DNA of 64,000 bases, taken from positions 62,001-126,000 of the forward strand of contig DATGUN010000017.1 of NCBI GenBank assembly GCA_035301285.1, written 5' to 3'. The position numbers were made by a program, and so were the translations under genes. How positions within the stretch are numbered: position 1 is the first letter of the stretch; every line of letters starts with the position of its first letter. The notes beneath the pieces were generated by a model that saw nothing but the letters and a program-made list of their open reading frames with translations, had not been told where the DNA came from and ran no database searches. Shown piece after piece: positions 18,218-27,130 of this stretch. This stretch comes from DATGUN01 sp035301285 (GTDB taxonomy: Bacteria; Bacillota; Bacilli; Bacillales; Amphibacillaceae).

Positions 18218-18493
18218 TTAGATTCCCATTTTATAATCATATTGTTTTGCTTTATCCGGTTTGGCATTTTCATATGTCGTTTCGATGAATGGCTTTTGGG
18301 ATTGCTCAACCTTTGATACAAAAGAATATTTTAAAAGTTTATTCTCGATATCATCAATTTCATCTCGATTCACATACAAAACAGCATATTTTAATTTCTT
18401 TGAAACGTAGATTAAATGCCCGAGACGTTTCATATGCTTAACATTCTTCATATGCTGGAACCAAACAATCAATCCTTGACGTTTCATATACAT
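18218..18493 (-). CDS. ylbG: YlbG family protein (DUF2129)
   Basis: 91 residues, small conserved cytoplasmic protein of unknown function. The N-terminus RQGLIVWFQHMKNVKHMKRLGHLIYVSKKLKYAVLYVN is the family signature. It always lies between ylbF and ylbH (rsmD) in Bacillales, as here. The start is ATG 18493 after GGGG. Confidence 0.93.
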   Translation of the reverse strand: MYMKRQGLIVWFQHMKNVKHMKRLGHLIYVSKKLKYAVLYVNRDEIDDIENKLLKYSFVSKVEQSQKPFIETTYENAKPDKAKQYDYKMGI

Positions 18494-18555
18494 ATTTATT
18501 CCCCATTTATCTTTTTATAGTATACAATCCAAACGAGACCCAATCTCATAAAAAA

Positions 18556-18990
18556 TCAAGAAACGCTACACCCACATGCTCCGCCACTGCCACAGCCATG
18601 ATCCGTCAAAGCCGCTCCATCGATCGGCGCCTTAATTTGATCACTGACACTTAAAGCAATGCAGCCACTTATTTCATCCAGCAAACGTTGTATATCCCGT
18701 TCAGCTATTTTATATTTGGCGACTTTATCGTTCATATCCATTTTGCGCTTGGTTGATCGAACGTTTTTCATGATTTCATTATAATCCGGGTGATAGCGTC
18801 CGAATCGTTGTACATCTTCATAATGTTCTTTTATGTCATTAAAAGCTGTGATCAACGTTTGGGCTTCTTCATCGTTTTGAAGTGTTTTACGAGCGGCCTC
18901 GTAATTTTTCATGACATCCGATTGTAATATCATATTGCTTAGTTCTTCAGACATATCAAGTATATCGGAATATTCCAATGTTGCAATCAT
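18556..18990 (-). CDS. ricF: RicF (YlbF), subunit of the RicAFT complex
   Basis: 144-residue helical YlbF-family protein. With RicA (YmcA) and RicT (YaaT) it forms a complex that binds [4Fe-4S] clusters, partners RNase Y in mRNA maturation and promotes sporulation, competence and biofilm formation in B. subtilis. The C-terminal tail CGSGGACGCS (residues about 134-143) supplies cysteines expected for cluster binding. An additional Cys lies near residue 111. The start is ATG 18990 after GGAGGTG. Confidence 0.93.
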   Translation of the reverse strand: MIATLEYSDILDMSEELSNMILQSDVMKNYEAARKTLQNDEEAQTLITAFNDIKEHYEDVQRFGRYHPDYNEIMKNVRSTKRKMDMNDKVAKYKIAERDIQRLLDEISGCIALSVSDQIKAPIDGAALTDHGCGSGGACGCSVS

Positions 18991-19125
18991 ATAAACACCT
19001 CCACATATACATTTATTTTACCATGTCATGCTTGTAAATTAAATCAAAAGTACATAAATTGTTCACAAATCAGGAGAACAATATTAAAAATATCATGCAC
19101 CTTTTCGACAAAGGTGACTTCTGTA

Positions 19126-20175
19126 TCATCTTATATAATCTTGTGTATAGTAATCACGATATACACCCACTCCAAGTTTTGTAAAGGAATCATCCAGCAT
19201 GATTTCCCTGTGCCCTTCACTGTTCAGCCATCCCGCAACTACAGCGAGTGCGTCAACATAATCGGCGGCAATATTCTCCCCTGCGGATTGATAAGCTATA
19301 TCCATGTCCATCAAGCGCTCACTCAACCCATTCCCATTTGGAGAAACATGTGAGAAATAATCTTTGTCCTTCATATCTTTACTATGTGATAAAGCCGTTT
19401 CGTGTAAAGCGTCATCCCATTTCAGTTCCTCTTTATCAAATTGTTGCCGGAATACATTCGTCAAATCTAAAATTTGTCGTTCCATTCCCGCTTGAATAGC
19501 CTCCCACTCTTTATTTGACAAATCCTTGTCATCAGGCAATGATCCTTCATATTTTAAATCATAAGGTCTCATGGCCAATAGTATATCTCCTGTTAAGACT
19601 CTAACTGCCACCAATTCATCTGTGAATGTATCCATAAAAAATTGCATAAATAAATCATCACTGATTTTTATCAATGGCTGTACCTGCAAATCATCATCAG
19701 ATAAGTGAAAAGAATATTTGAATCCATTTCTTTCGAATGTTATCTCTTTTTCAAAAGCGAACTCTTTTTGAACGTCATTATATTTTTCCTTAATGGCAAC
19801 CGGTTTAAGTGACGCGTTTTCTCCTGTTGTATATATCGTCTGTACACGATTGTCTTTTACACCGAACTGCGTATATTCCCTATCCAAGTCATTATAAACC
19901 CACCATGTATACCCATACCTGCCCGGGTCTTTCCTTACCGGTTCACCATATGCATCTTCCAAATCTGAAACATCTTCATTCATCCAACCATAGATATCAC
20001 CTTCAAGACGGTTGTCAGGCTGTTTTAAGTCCCGACTTTCTGGATCGCGGGTAATATTTTCATGTTCCTTGGCAGTGTTATCTTGGTCATTGCCGGTAAA
20101 ATCTTTCACCTCATAAACATAATAAAGAATTGCTGCCAATATAACACAAACTAACAGTATTCGGATGACACGCAT
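19126..20175 (-). CDS. ylbC: CAP/SCP-domain protein YlbC
   Basis: 349 residues from ATG 20175 (eight bases after AAGGGAG; longer frames up to 20286 lack a ribosome site). There is an N-terminal membrane anchor or signal (residues about 4-22). A CAP-associated N-terminal domain follows (about 60-195: GDIYGWMNEDVSDLEDAYGEP, RYGYTWWVYN), and then a C-terminal CAP domain (about 225-345). The CAP core AGENIAAD and GHREIMLD is present. The extracytoplasmic role is unknown; the B. subtilis orthologue lies in the same place. B. subtilis ylbD and ylbE, which lie between ylbC and ylbF, are absent. Confidence 0.9.
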   Translation of the reverse strand: MRVIRILLVCVILAAILYYVYEVKDFTGNDQDNTAKEHENITRDPESRDLKQPDNRLEGDIYGWMNEDVSDLEDAYGEPVRKDPGRYGYTWWVYNDLDREYTQFGVKDNRVQTIYTTGENASLKPVAIKEKYNDVQKEFAFEKEITFERNGFKYSFHLSDDDLQVQPLIKISDDLFMQFFMDTFTDELVAVRVLTGDILLAMRPYDLKYEGSLPDDKDLSNKEWEAIQAGMERQILDLTNVFRQQFDKEELKWDDALHETALSHSKDMKDKDYFSHVSPNGNGLSERLMDMDIAYQSAGENIAADYVDALAVVAGWLNSEGHREIMLDDSFTKLGVGVYRDYYTQDYIR

Positions 20176-20333
20176 TGCCATTTCTCCCTTTTGTTTTCTA
20201 ACGACTCTTGTATAAGTGATATAAAAAGGATACCCATATTGAACATCAGCCAACCGTGTACCCATTTTCATTGCAACCGAAAGCATTTCGTACTATTATA
20301 AATATGAGTATACTAATACATGAGGTGAAAAAG

Positions 20334-20702
20334 ATGGAATTAAAAGATCCTGGAATGAAAGATGTTTTGATCGATATCAAACCTTTAAACAGATTGATGG
20401 GCAACCATGCATTTATTCTTGGGGAGCATTGGGACTATGTACGTGTAACCTATGATTATAAAATAGCTTCAAAAGAAAAAAACATTACATATTACATTCG
20501 TATCCAAGGTTACGCTGTCGAAGGGGATGTTGACAAGAAAAATGCTGTCATCAAATTATTTCCGCCGATAATCGGAAAACATTACTACCCTACCGGCATT
20601 GAATACGGGGAAGAAGAGAATTTCCCTGAAAACCTGATCGAAAGAGCCAATAATATCGTCGCAAACCTCCAAGAAGATATTGATACGTATAAAAGAAAAT
20701 AA
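20334..20702 (+). CDS. YugN-like family protein (position of ylbA)
   Basis: 122 residues from ATG 20334 after GAGGTG; frames starting at 20256 have no ribosome site and overlap the ylbC start region. The sequence (ELKDPGMKDVLIDIKPLN, then YYIRIQGYAVEGDVD and GKHYYPTGIEYGE) fits the YugN-like cytoplasmic family of unknown function. It occupies the place of B. subtilis ylbA, divergent from ylbC. Confidence 0.8.
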   Translation: MELKDPGMKDVLIDIKPLNRLMGNHAFILGEHWDYVRVTYDYKIASKEKNITYYIRIQGYAVEGDVDKKNAVIKLFPPIIGKHYYPTGIEYGEEENFPENLIERANNIVANLQEDIDTYKRK

Positions 20703-20724
20703 AACAACATATTGTGTAAACAGA

Positions 20725-20766
20725 AACCAACTGCTTGTATCCATGATAATAGCTAGTTGGTTTTTA
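20725..20766 (+). terminator. Terminator after the YugN-like gene
   Basis: Stem AAACCAACT/AGTTGGTTT (20725-20733 with 20756-20764), then T-rich sequence. Confidence 0.7.
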
Positions 20767-20889
20767 TTATCAACATTCTTTTCTGCTGTTTTATACGTTC
20801 AACTGTTCAAAAGTGAAAAAGAATGCTATATTTTTAGATGTAGAATTATACTATGGCTTATTATAATCGTATAGAAAGGAGTCATCGTC

Positions 20890-21954
20890 ATACCTTTTTT
20901 CCGGAGTATCACAAAACGACAATGGACATTGATTTTTTTAATCGTTATTTTATTGATAGCAGCATACTTTATACTTCCCATTTCTATACCTTTGATTATC
21001 GCCTTTCTGACTGCGCTTTCGCTTAATCCGGTTGTCCGGTTATTTCAACGAAGAATTAAACTCAGCCGTAAACTTTCAGTTATCTTCGTTTTTTTGTTGT
21101 TTTTACTCGTTATTGGATTCGCGGGAACATTTATGGTTACAAAAGCCATTACACAAGTCGTCGTTTTTGTAGAAGATGTGCCAAAACACTTTAACGAATT
21201 AAACGAATTCTACGAAGAATGGGAGGAAGGTTTTGAACAGTATACAAGCAATCTGCCAGATGAATTTGTAGAACAGGTAACAGGGAGCTTGGATGACAAC
21301 ATTACAAAACTGACTGAAACAGCAAAAGAGAAAATCACCATTGATCGCATAGCACAATTATTTGCAATGGTGCCACAGTACTTAATCAGTTTCCTTGTTT
21401 ATCTCATTGCTCTCGTCTTATTCATGCTTGAATTACCTGTCTTGAAATCCAAAGTATATAATTTATTTACAGAGGAAACCGCAAAAAAAGTCTCTTATAT
21501 GAATGCACGTCTCGCTGATGTGGTTATTGGATTTTTCAAAGCACAGTTTTTAGTCAGCATTATAATTTTTATTGTTTCCTTGATTGGGCTATTCATCATT
21601 ACACCGAAAGTGGCTGTCATAATGTCCATCATTATATGGATCATTGATTTAATACCGATCATTGGCTCCATTATCATATTAGGCCCTTGGTCATTATTTA
21701 TGTTTTTATCAGGCGATACACAATTGGGGGTACAACTCGCCGTCTTGGCCATTATCTTACTGGCCATCCGACGCACAATCGAACCAAAAGTAATGGGACA
21801 ACATATCGGGCTGTCCCCGCTCGCTACTTTGATAGCGATGTTCCTCGGCATAAAATTACTCGGCATTTTCGGCTTTATTCTCGGACCGATTGTTGTCATA
21901 ACTTTTACCTCCGCCAAAGAAGCGGGAATTATCAAGTGGAACGTCAAAGTCTAA
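20890..21954 (+). CDS. AI-2E family transporter (permease), apparent ATA start
   Basis: Polytopic membrane protein of the AI-2E exporter/PerM family, about eight membrane segments, 354 residues if started at 20890. Family marks are LNPVVRLFQRR near residue 45 and the C-terminal LIPIIGSIIILGP and GFILGPIVVI segments. The frame has no ATG, GTG or TTG near the strong AAAGGAG at 20875-20881. The codon eight bases downstream is ATA at 20890, giving an N-terminus I-PFFRSITKRQWTLIF. The first usual start, TTG 20929, has no ribosome site and would cut into the first membrane segment. The substrate is unknown; some family members export autoinducer-2 and others act as ion antiporters. Confidence 0.82.
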   Translation: MPFFRSITKRQWTLIFLIVILLIAAYFILPISIPLIIAFLTALSLNPVVRLFQRRIKLSRKLSVIFVFLLFLLVIGFAGTFMVTKAITQVVVFVEDVPKHFNELNEFYEEWEEGFEQYTSNLPDEFVEQVTGSLDDNITKLTETAKEKITIDRIAQLFAMVPQYLISFLVYLIALVLFMLELPVLKSKVYNLFTEETAKKVSYMNARLADVVIGFFKAQFLVSIIIFIVSLIGLFIITPKVAVIMSIIIWIIDLIPIIGSIIILGPWSLFMFLSGDTQLGVQLAVLAIILLAIRRTIEPKVMGQHIGLSPLATLIAMFLGIKLLGIFGFILGPIVVITFTSAKEAGIIKWNVKV

Positions 21955-21986
21955 AACGCCATACCTTCAAATGACCCTATTAAACG

Positions 21987-22027
21987 AAAAAACATGCAGA
22001 GACAATGGTCATCTGCATGTTTTTTCA
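21987..22027. terminator. Bidirectional terminator between the AI-2E-type gene and ctaG
   Basis: 14-bp stem AAAAAACATGCAGA/TCTGCATGTTTTTT between the two convergent genes. Confidence 0.8.
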
Positions 22028-22091
22028 TTGTATATACAATCCTTGGAGCCTTTGTCGAACATTTCTTTGATTGCAACCGATCAGTCAAAAA

Positions 22092-23015
22092 TTAATGTTG
22101 GTTGCTATGAGATGGTTCCGACCCAGCATTCACAGGTAACGGATCCACTTTCAATGATTCTTTATTGAACCATTTGAAAAAGACTTTACCCAATACAATC
22201 CCGTACATAATCTCTTGGACGCTTTGCATGACAATTCCGCCAAGTTGCTGATCTTCCATGGTTGTCATTGATGTGAACATCTCTGGTCCTGATAGAGAAG
22301 ACTCCAACCCTTGTAAAACATCATTCGGCACACATAACGCCAGCGCTTGTATAAACGCCCCGTCCTGGCTGTATGCAGCAAATAAAGGGTGATCCGCAAA
22401 TATAATCAATGCACAAGCCGGCGATAACAAAACAATACTTGCAAATATATATCCTATCTTTAAAATGGGCCGCATGGTATTATACTCTTCAAGGGGCGTC
22501 ATGATCGGCCACCAAATGACAAACGCCGCAACTAGAATCACAAGTCCAATACTTGCGTGAGCAAGCTGTGATGATTTGGAAAAGTCAAATATCGCTGGTA
22601 TATGATAAAGCGAAAACAAACCATTAAACAACAATAAGGCGATGATTGGATTTGTCAAAACGTTTATAACTTGTTTCACACCTGAAATATTGACTACCTT
22701 TTTCCAAATCCAAGCTGGGATCCCTTTGATGATAAGAATCGGGAAAACCAAATAATAGATCGCCATTTGCATCATATGTGCAGTCAAGGTAATATGAGTC
22801 ATTAAATCGATTGGAGAGCCCTTGATGATATAAAGCAACAACATACTAAAATAGAAGTAAAATTGTTGAGGACCAGTCGGTCGGGCATTATCACCAAACT
22901 TTTTACGATAGGGCCCTGTGACGAGATAATATATCAGTGAAAGCCCCAATAGGAACAAGAAATAAATGGGACTCCAAAGTGCACGAAAACCGAAAATCTG
23001 TATATCCAACCACAT
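22092..23015 (-). CDS. ctaG: Cytochrome c oxidase assembly factor CtaG
   Basis: Polytopic protein (about seven membrane segments, 307 residues from ATG 23015) needed for active caa3 oxidase in B. subtilis, probably in copper delivery. Family segments include MTHITLTAHMMQMAIYYLVFPILIIKGIPAW, and the C-terminal region has FAGITDQQLGG-like sequence DQQLGGIVMQSVQEIMYG. The ATG lies eight bases after GGAG; the TTG at 23036 is upstream of it. It follows ctaF but is separated by two hairpins, so it may be read from its own promoter. Confidence 0.95.
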   Translation of the reverse strand: MWLDIQIFGFRALWSPIYFLFLLGLSLIYYLVTGPYRKKFGDNARPTGPQQFYFYFSMLLLYIIKGSPIDLMTHITLTAHMMQMAIYYLVFPILIIKGIPAWIWKKVVNISGVKQVINVLTNPIIALLLFNGLFSLYHIPAIFDFSKSSQLAHASIGLVILVAAFVIWWPIMTPLEEYNTMRPILKIGYIFASIVLLSPACALIIFADHPLFAAYSQDGAFIQALALCVPNDVLQGLESSLSGPEMFTSMTTMEDQQLGGIVMQSVQEIMYGIVLGKVFFKWFNKESLKVDPLPVNAGSEPSHSNQH

Positions 23016-23116
23016 AATATCCACTCCAAAAATCAATTCGTATACTTATTATAACGCTTTTTAACCGCACATGGCTACGATAATATGACAATTTATTGAG
23101 GATTTCATGGGTTAAC

Positions 23117-23149
23117 AAAAAATTCTAATGGTCATCCATTAGAATTTTC
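23117..23149 (-). terminator. Second hairpin between ctaF and ctaG
   Basis: Stem AAAATTCTAATGG/CCATTAGAATTTT with a 3-base loop and a T-run on the minus strand. It could terminate read-through from the cta operon before ctaG. Confidence 0.65.
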
Positions 23150-23187
23150 TTTATCATATAGAGCGCTTTTTACTGTAAATGATCAAA

Positions 23188-23211
23188 AAGATCGGGAAAA
23201 ATCCCGATCTT
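23188..23211 (-). terminator. Terminator directly after ctaF
   Basis: Stem GATCGGG/CCCGATC with an A/T loop, followed on the minus strand by TTTTTG; it begins ten bases past the ctaF stop. Confidence 0.75.
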
Positions 23212-23220
23212 CTCTTTATT

Positions 23221-23544
23221 TTACCACCATGTTGAAAGACCCAATCCCGCAAGAGCCAATGCAGCAGCCCACATTCCGCCATAAATCAATACAGCGGCAG
23301 GAGCATGATCTTTGTCCTTCAAATGCATGAAATAATAAAACTGAAAGGCAACTTGAACAATCGCAAGTACGATGAGAAATAAAATCGCATATGTTTTATC
23401 CATGATATCCGCGATAACAACAGCAAATGCAACGACAGTGAACAAAATCATCAATCCGAACGAAACTAAATGCTTTTTCAACTCATCTTTATTTTCCTGT
23501 TTCTGATAAGGGTTTATATTCGTATTGCTCGATTCTTCTGCCAT
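23221..23544 (-). CDS. ctaF: Cytochrome c oxidase subunit IV (caa3 type)
   Basis: 107 residues, three membrane segments, the small subunit of the caa3 terminal oxidase. Typical elements are the basic YQKQENKDELKKHLVSFGLM start of the first segment and FQFYYFMHLKDKD before the last. Last gene of ctaCDEF; the AAAGGTGG ribosome site precedes ATG 23544, and ctaE ends 4 bases upstream. Confidence 0.95.
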   Translation of the reverse strand: MAEESSNTNINPYQKQENKDELKKHLVSFGLMILFTVVAFAVVIADIMDKTYAILFLIVLAIVQVAFQFYYFMHLKDKDHAPAAVLIYGGMWAAALALAGLGLSTWW

Positions 23545-23548
23545 GAAT

Positions 23549-24172
23549 TTAGCCCACCTTTCCCATTAAATACACTACTGTAAAGATGAATACCCACACA
23601 ACATCGATAAAGTGCCAGTATAAGCTGAAAACATAGAATTTCGGTGCGTTATACAAATTCAAACCTCTTCTTGCATTCCGGATCATAATCGTAATCAACC
23701 AGCAGATACCAAAGGTAACGTGGCCACCGTGGAATCCGACTAAGGCATAGAAAGCTGAACCGAATGCCGACGAGCGGAAAGTAAATCCATACTCTGTAAT
23801 ATAATGGGCAAACTCATAAATTTCCGAGCCCAAAAATCCTAGTCCAAGAAGTGCAGTAATGCCCAACCATATCTGCATTTTCTTATAGTTGTTATTTTTC
23901 ATATGGTATACAGCATATACACTTGTGAGTGAACTGGTCAACAGGAGGATGGTCATTAGGAAAACCAATCCCAATCCGAAAATTTCTTCACCTGATGGAC
24001 CATCGGCCGTGGAGTTTCTAAGCGATAGGAACGTACCGAATAAACATGCAAACAGTACTGTTTCACCACCTAGGAATACCCACAAACCAAGAAATTTATT
24101 TTTTCCTTCAAGTGTTTCCTTTTCAGGTTCAGCCGGCATTGTTTCGGGATTCAAGGAATGATCCATACTCAT
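23549..24172 (-). CDS. ctaE: Cytochrome c oxidase subunit III (caa3 type)
   Basis: 207 residues and five membrane segments, the bacterial short form of COX3. FWVFLG-like KFLGLWVFLGGETVLFACLFGTF opens the first segment, and LVGFHGGHVTFGICWL and YWHFIDVVWVFIFTVVYL are the diagnostic later segments. ATG 24172 lies one base after the ctaD stop and nine bases behind AAGGAGG within the end of ctaD. An earlier ATG at 24181 abuts that site. Confidence 0.96.
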   Translation of the reverse strand: MSMDHSLNPETMPAEPEKETLEGKNKFLGLWVFLGGETVLFACLFGTFLSLRNSTADGPSGEEIFGLGLVFLMTILLLTSSLTSVYAVYHMKNNNYKKMQIWLGITALLGLGFLGSEIYEFAHYITEYGFTFRSSAFGSAFYALVGFHGGHVTFGICWLITIMIRNARRGLNLYNAPKFYVFSLYWHFIDVVWVFIFTVVYLMGKVG

Positions 24173-24173
24173 A

Positions 24174-26027
24174 TTAGTCATCCTCCTTTTCTAGTTCTTC
24201 GACCGGAATATGATAGCCAAGATCATCTTTAACAGAACGGACTATCATTGTGGCGATCGCAAATGCCATACCGCCATAGAGTGCAATATAGCCTAAAGGA
24301 TGATCTGTCTGATAAATAAATCCATAACCGGCGATGAAAAACCCTACTGACATAAGAAACGGCAAGAACGAGTTATTAGGCATATGAATCTCGTCTAGTG
24401 GTTCAGCAGGTGTCATCTCACCATTTCCTTCTGTTTTTTCCAACCATAGCGGATCCAGTCCACGTGTCAATGGCAACTGTTTAAAGTTATAATATGGCGG
24501 TGGTGAAGAAATGGACCACTCAAGTCTACGTCCATCCCATGGATCTGCAGGTGCTTTTTCACCTTTCTTAGCCGTTATAATAATATTGATAATCAATACA
24601 ATGATTGCAAATGCCATAAAGAATGCACCTATTGTACTGATGAGGTTACCGAGATCGAGATCATCTCCACCTGGAAATACCCAATAACGACGTGGCATTC
24701 CCATCAACCCTAGAAAATGTTGCACAAAGAAAGTTAAATGGAAACCAATGAAAAATGTCCAGAATGTAACTTGCCCCAATTTTTCATTTAATATGCGTCC
24801 ATACATTTTTGGCCACCAGTGGAATAAGGCGGCAAATATTCCAAACACCGTACCACCGACAATAACATAGTGGAAGTGGGCAACAACAAAGTACGTATCA
24901 TGATACTGATAGTCTGCAGCTACCGTAGCAACCATTACACCAGTCATACCACCAATGGTAAATGAAGGAATAAATCCAAGTGCAAATAACATGGCCGTAT
25001 TGATTTTAATGCTTCCACCCCACAGGGTAGCTAGCCAACCGAATATCTTGATTCCCGTTGGGATGGCAATAACCATTGTCGCTAACGAGAAAATGGTATT
25101 GGCAACCGGACCTAAGCCGACTGTAAACATGTGATGCGCCCAAACCATGAAACCAAAAAATGCAATCAATACAGTGGAAAACACCATTGCCGTATATCCG
25201 AAGAGACGTTTTTTCGCATATGTCGAAATAACATCACTGAACACTCCGAATAACGGAATGATAAGAATGTAAACTTCAGGGTGACCAAACACCCAAAACA
25301 GATGCTGCCAAATAATCGTGTTACCACCTAAAGCAACATCGAAAAATGCAGTATCGAACATCCGATCAAATTGCAATAAGAACAACCCGATTGTCAAAGC
25401 CGGGAAAGCAAACAGGATCAGTACACTCGTGACAAGTGTCGTCCATGTGAATAGAGGCATGCGCATATAAGTCATACCAGGCGCACGCATATTAATGATC
25501 GTAACGATAAAGTTAATACCGCCCATCAAAGTCCCTGCACCCGCTAATTGCAGCCCCATGACGTAAAAATCGATGCCATGGCCAGGAGTGAGAATCGAAA
25601 GGGGTGCATATGCTGTCCACCCTCCATCAGGCGCTCCACCTAAAAACCAACTGGAATTTAATAAAATACCGCCAAATAGGAATAACCAAAAACTTAGAGC
25701 GTTCAAAAATGGAAACGCGACGTCCCTCGCCCCTATTTGCAAGGGCATGATAGCGTTCATCAACCCTATAATCAATGGCATGGCCGCAAAAAACATCATC
25801 GTGGTTCCATGCATTGTAAAAAGTTCATTATAGAAACCAGCACTGACAAAGTCATTATTCGGTACAATCAATTGAATACGTACTAAAAGTGCTTCCAAAC
25901 CGGCGAGGAGGAAAAAGAAAGCCCCACCGACCAAATATAGATGGCCAATCTTCTTATGGTCAACTGTTGTCAGATAATCCCATAAGGTAGCACCAAAGCC
26001 TTTTTTTTGAGTAGCTGCTATACTCAT
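24174..26027 (-). CDS. ctaD: Cytochrome c oxidase subunit I (caa3 type)
   Basis: 617 residues. Catalytic haem-copper subunit of a proton-pumping cytochrome c oxidase. The Cu-B and cross-linked Tyr motif WVFGHPEVYILIIP, the conserved WAHHMFTVG, and HDTYFVVAHFHYVIVGG with the haem a and a3 histidines are all intact. Two extra C-terminal membrane segments after the 12-helix core fit the caa3 (SoxM/type A) subunit I of Bacillus. The ribosome site AAAGGAGG precedes ATG 26027. Confidence 0.97.
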   Translation of the reverse strand: MSIAATQKKGFGATLWDYLTTVDHKKIGHLYLVGGAFFFLLAGLEALLVRIQLIVPNNDFVSAGFYNELFTMHGTTMMFFAAMPLIIGLMNAIMPLQIGARDVAFPFLNALSFWLFLFGGILLNSSWFLGGAPDGGWTAYAPLSILTPGHGIDFYVMGLQLAGAGTLMGGINFIVTIINMRAPGMTYMRMPLFTWTTLVTSVLILFAFPALTIGLFLLQFDRMFDTAFFDVALGGNTIIWQHLFWVFGHPEVYILIIPLFGVFSDVISTYAKKRLFGYTAMVFSTVLIAFFGFMVWAHHMFTVGLGPVANTIFSLATMVIAIPTGIKIFGWLATLWGGSIKINTAMLFALGFIPSFTIGGMTGVMVATVAADYQYHDTYFVVAHFHYVIVGGTVFGIFAALFHWWPKMYGRILNEKLGQVTFWTFFIGFHLTFFVQHFLGLMGMPRRYWVFPGGDDLDLGNLISTIGAFFMAFAIIVLIINIIITAKKGEKAPADPWDGRRLEWSISSPPPYYNFKQLPLTRGLDPLWLEKTEGNGEMTPAEPLDEIHMPNNSFLPFLMSVGFFIAGYGFIYQTDHPLGYIALYGGMAFAIATMIVRSVKDDLGYHIPVEELEKEDD

Positions 26028-26074
26028 TAATTAACCTCCTTTGTACATCTTGGATCATATAGATAGCAAAATTT

Positions 26075-27130
26075 TTATTTTACGCTATCGGGTGTTACTT
26101 CTGTATCTTTCAATTGCATTAAGTATTCAGCAATTTTCTCGGCGTCATCTTCGGAAACATCAGGATAATTACCGGTCATCTTGTTCCCTGGTTTGATTGT
26201 TTCCGGATCCATGATCCAATCAACCAAATTATCTTTTGTGGGATCCAAAACACCAGCAAATTCAGTACGGTTACCGTAGTTCGTCAGATTTGGCCCTTGA
26301 CCCGCGGGTTTATCACCGATTGCATGACAAGCGATACAATTGTTTTCATCGAATAATTCTTTACCTTCCTGAGCAACTGCATCTTCAGGTTCAGCATCGG
26401 GATCTACATTTTGCATATCTTCAACCCATTCATCATATTTATCTGGACTGACTGCAATCACTTTAAAGTCCATTTTGGAATGTGACGGTCCACATAATTC
26501 AGCACATTTACCCCAATAGACGCCTTCTTCATTTGCTTCTATATACATTGTATTTTCGTTATCGGGATTCACATCCATTTTTCCTGATATGCTGGGTACC
26601 CAGAAAGAGTGGATGACATCATCGGACAATAAATGAAGATACACTTTTTTCCCCACCGGAATGTACATATCCTGACTGGTTTGTATGTCGCCATCATTAT
26701 AATCAAAATGCCACCAGAACTGTTTTCCCGTAACATCGATGTTGATTGCGTCGTCTTCATTTGATCCGGCTTCACTGGCTAAATCAAATGTAGCAATTGT
26801 AGTCGGTACAGCAATGATGATTACCAATATTATCGGAATAATTGTCCAAACTGTTTCAAGCGTCTTATTCCCTTCTATTTGTTTGGGAACATAATCTTCT
26901 TGACCTTTCTTACGACGGAATCGGAATAGAACAATTATATAAACCACCATTACAATCAAAAACACAAAAAGCATTACAACAGTTGTAAGGATGATTAAGT
27001 TCATTGACGTTTCCGCACCATAACCTTTTGGTATAAAAGCAGTTAAATTCTCTCTGCCACAACCAGTCAAAACTAGCGTCAATATACCCAAAAGAAATAA
27101 TATTTTAGACTTCCCTAGCCAAGCTTTCAT
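26075..27130 (-). CDS. ctaC: Cytochrome c oxidase subunit II with fused cytochrome c domain
   Basis: 351 residues, exported lipoprotein: lipobox LTGC with Cys24, two membrane segments (about 42-68 and 92-114), then the cupredoxin domain. The Cu-A ligands are H174, C209, E211, C213, H217 and M220. The C-terminal cytochrome c domain has haem motif CIACH at 265-269 and probable axial M318. This fusion defines the caa3 oxidase, which takes electrons from its own c haem. First gene of ctaCDEF. In B. subtilis ctaB lies directly upstream; here it is absent and 1043 bases without a gene follow. Confidence 0.97.
   Translation of the reverse strand: MKAWLGKSKILFLLGILTLVLTGCGRENLTAFIPKGYGAETSMNLIILTTVVMLFVFLIVMVVYIIVLFRFRRKKGQEDYVPKQIEGNKTLETVWTIIPIILVIIIAVPTTIATFDLASEAGSNEDDAINIDVTGKQFWWHFDYNDGDIQTSQDMYIPVGKKVYLHLLSDDVIHSFWVPSISGKMDVNPDNENTMYIEANEEGVYWGKCAELCGPSHSKMDFKVIAVSPDKYDEWVEDMQNVDPDAEPEDAVAQEGKELFDENNCIACHAIGDKPAGQGPNLTNYGNRTEFAGVLDPTKDNLVDWIMDPETIKPGNKMTGNYPDVSEDDAEKIAEYLMQLKDTEVTPDSVK

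Noticed and set aside
18005..18316. 103-codon frame running through the small-RNA candidate into ylbG
   Set aside because: Crosses two terminators and overlaps ylbG in antisense; TTG start without a ribosome site.
21495..21947. 150-codon minus-strand open frame
   Set aside because: Antisense to the AI-2E-type permease; a Met/Ile/Thr-rich reading of membrane-helix codons.
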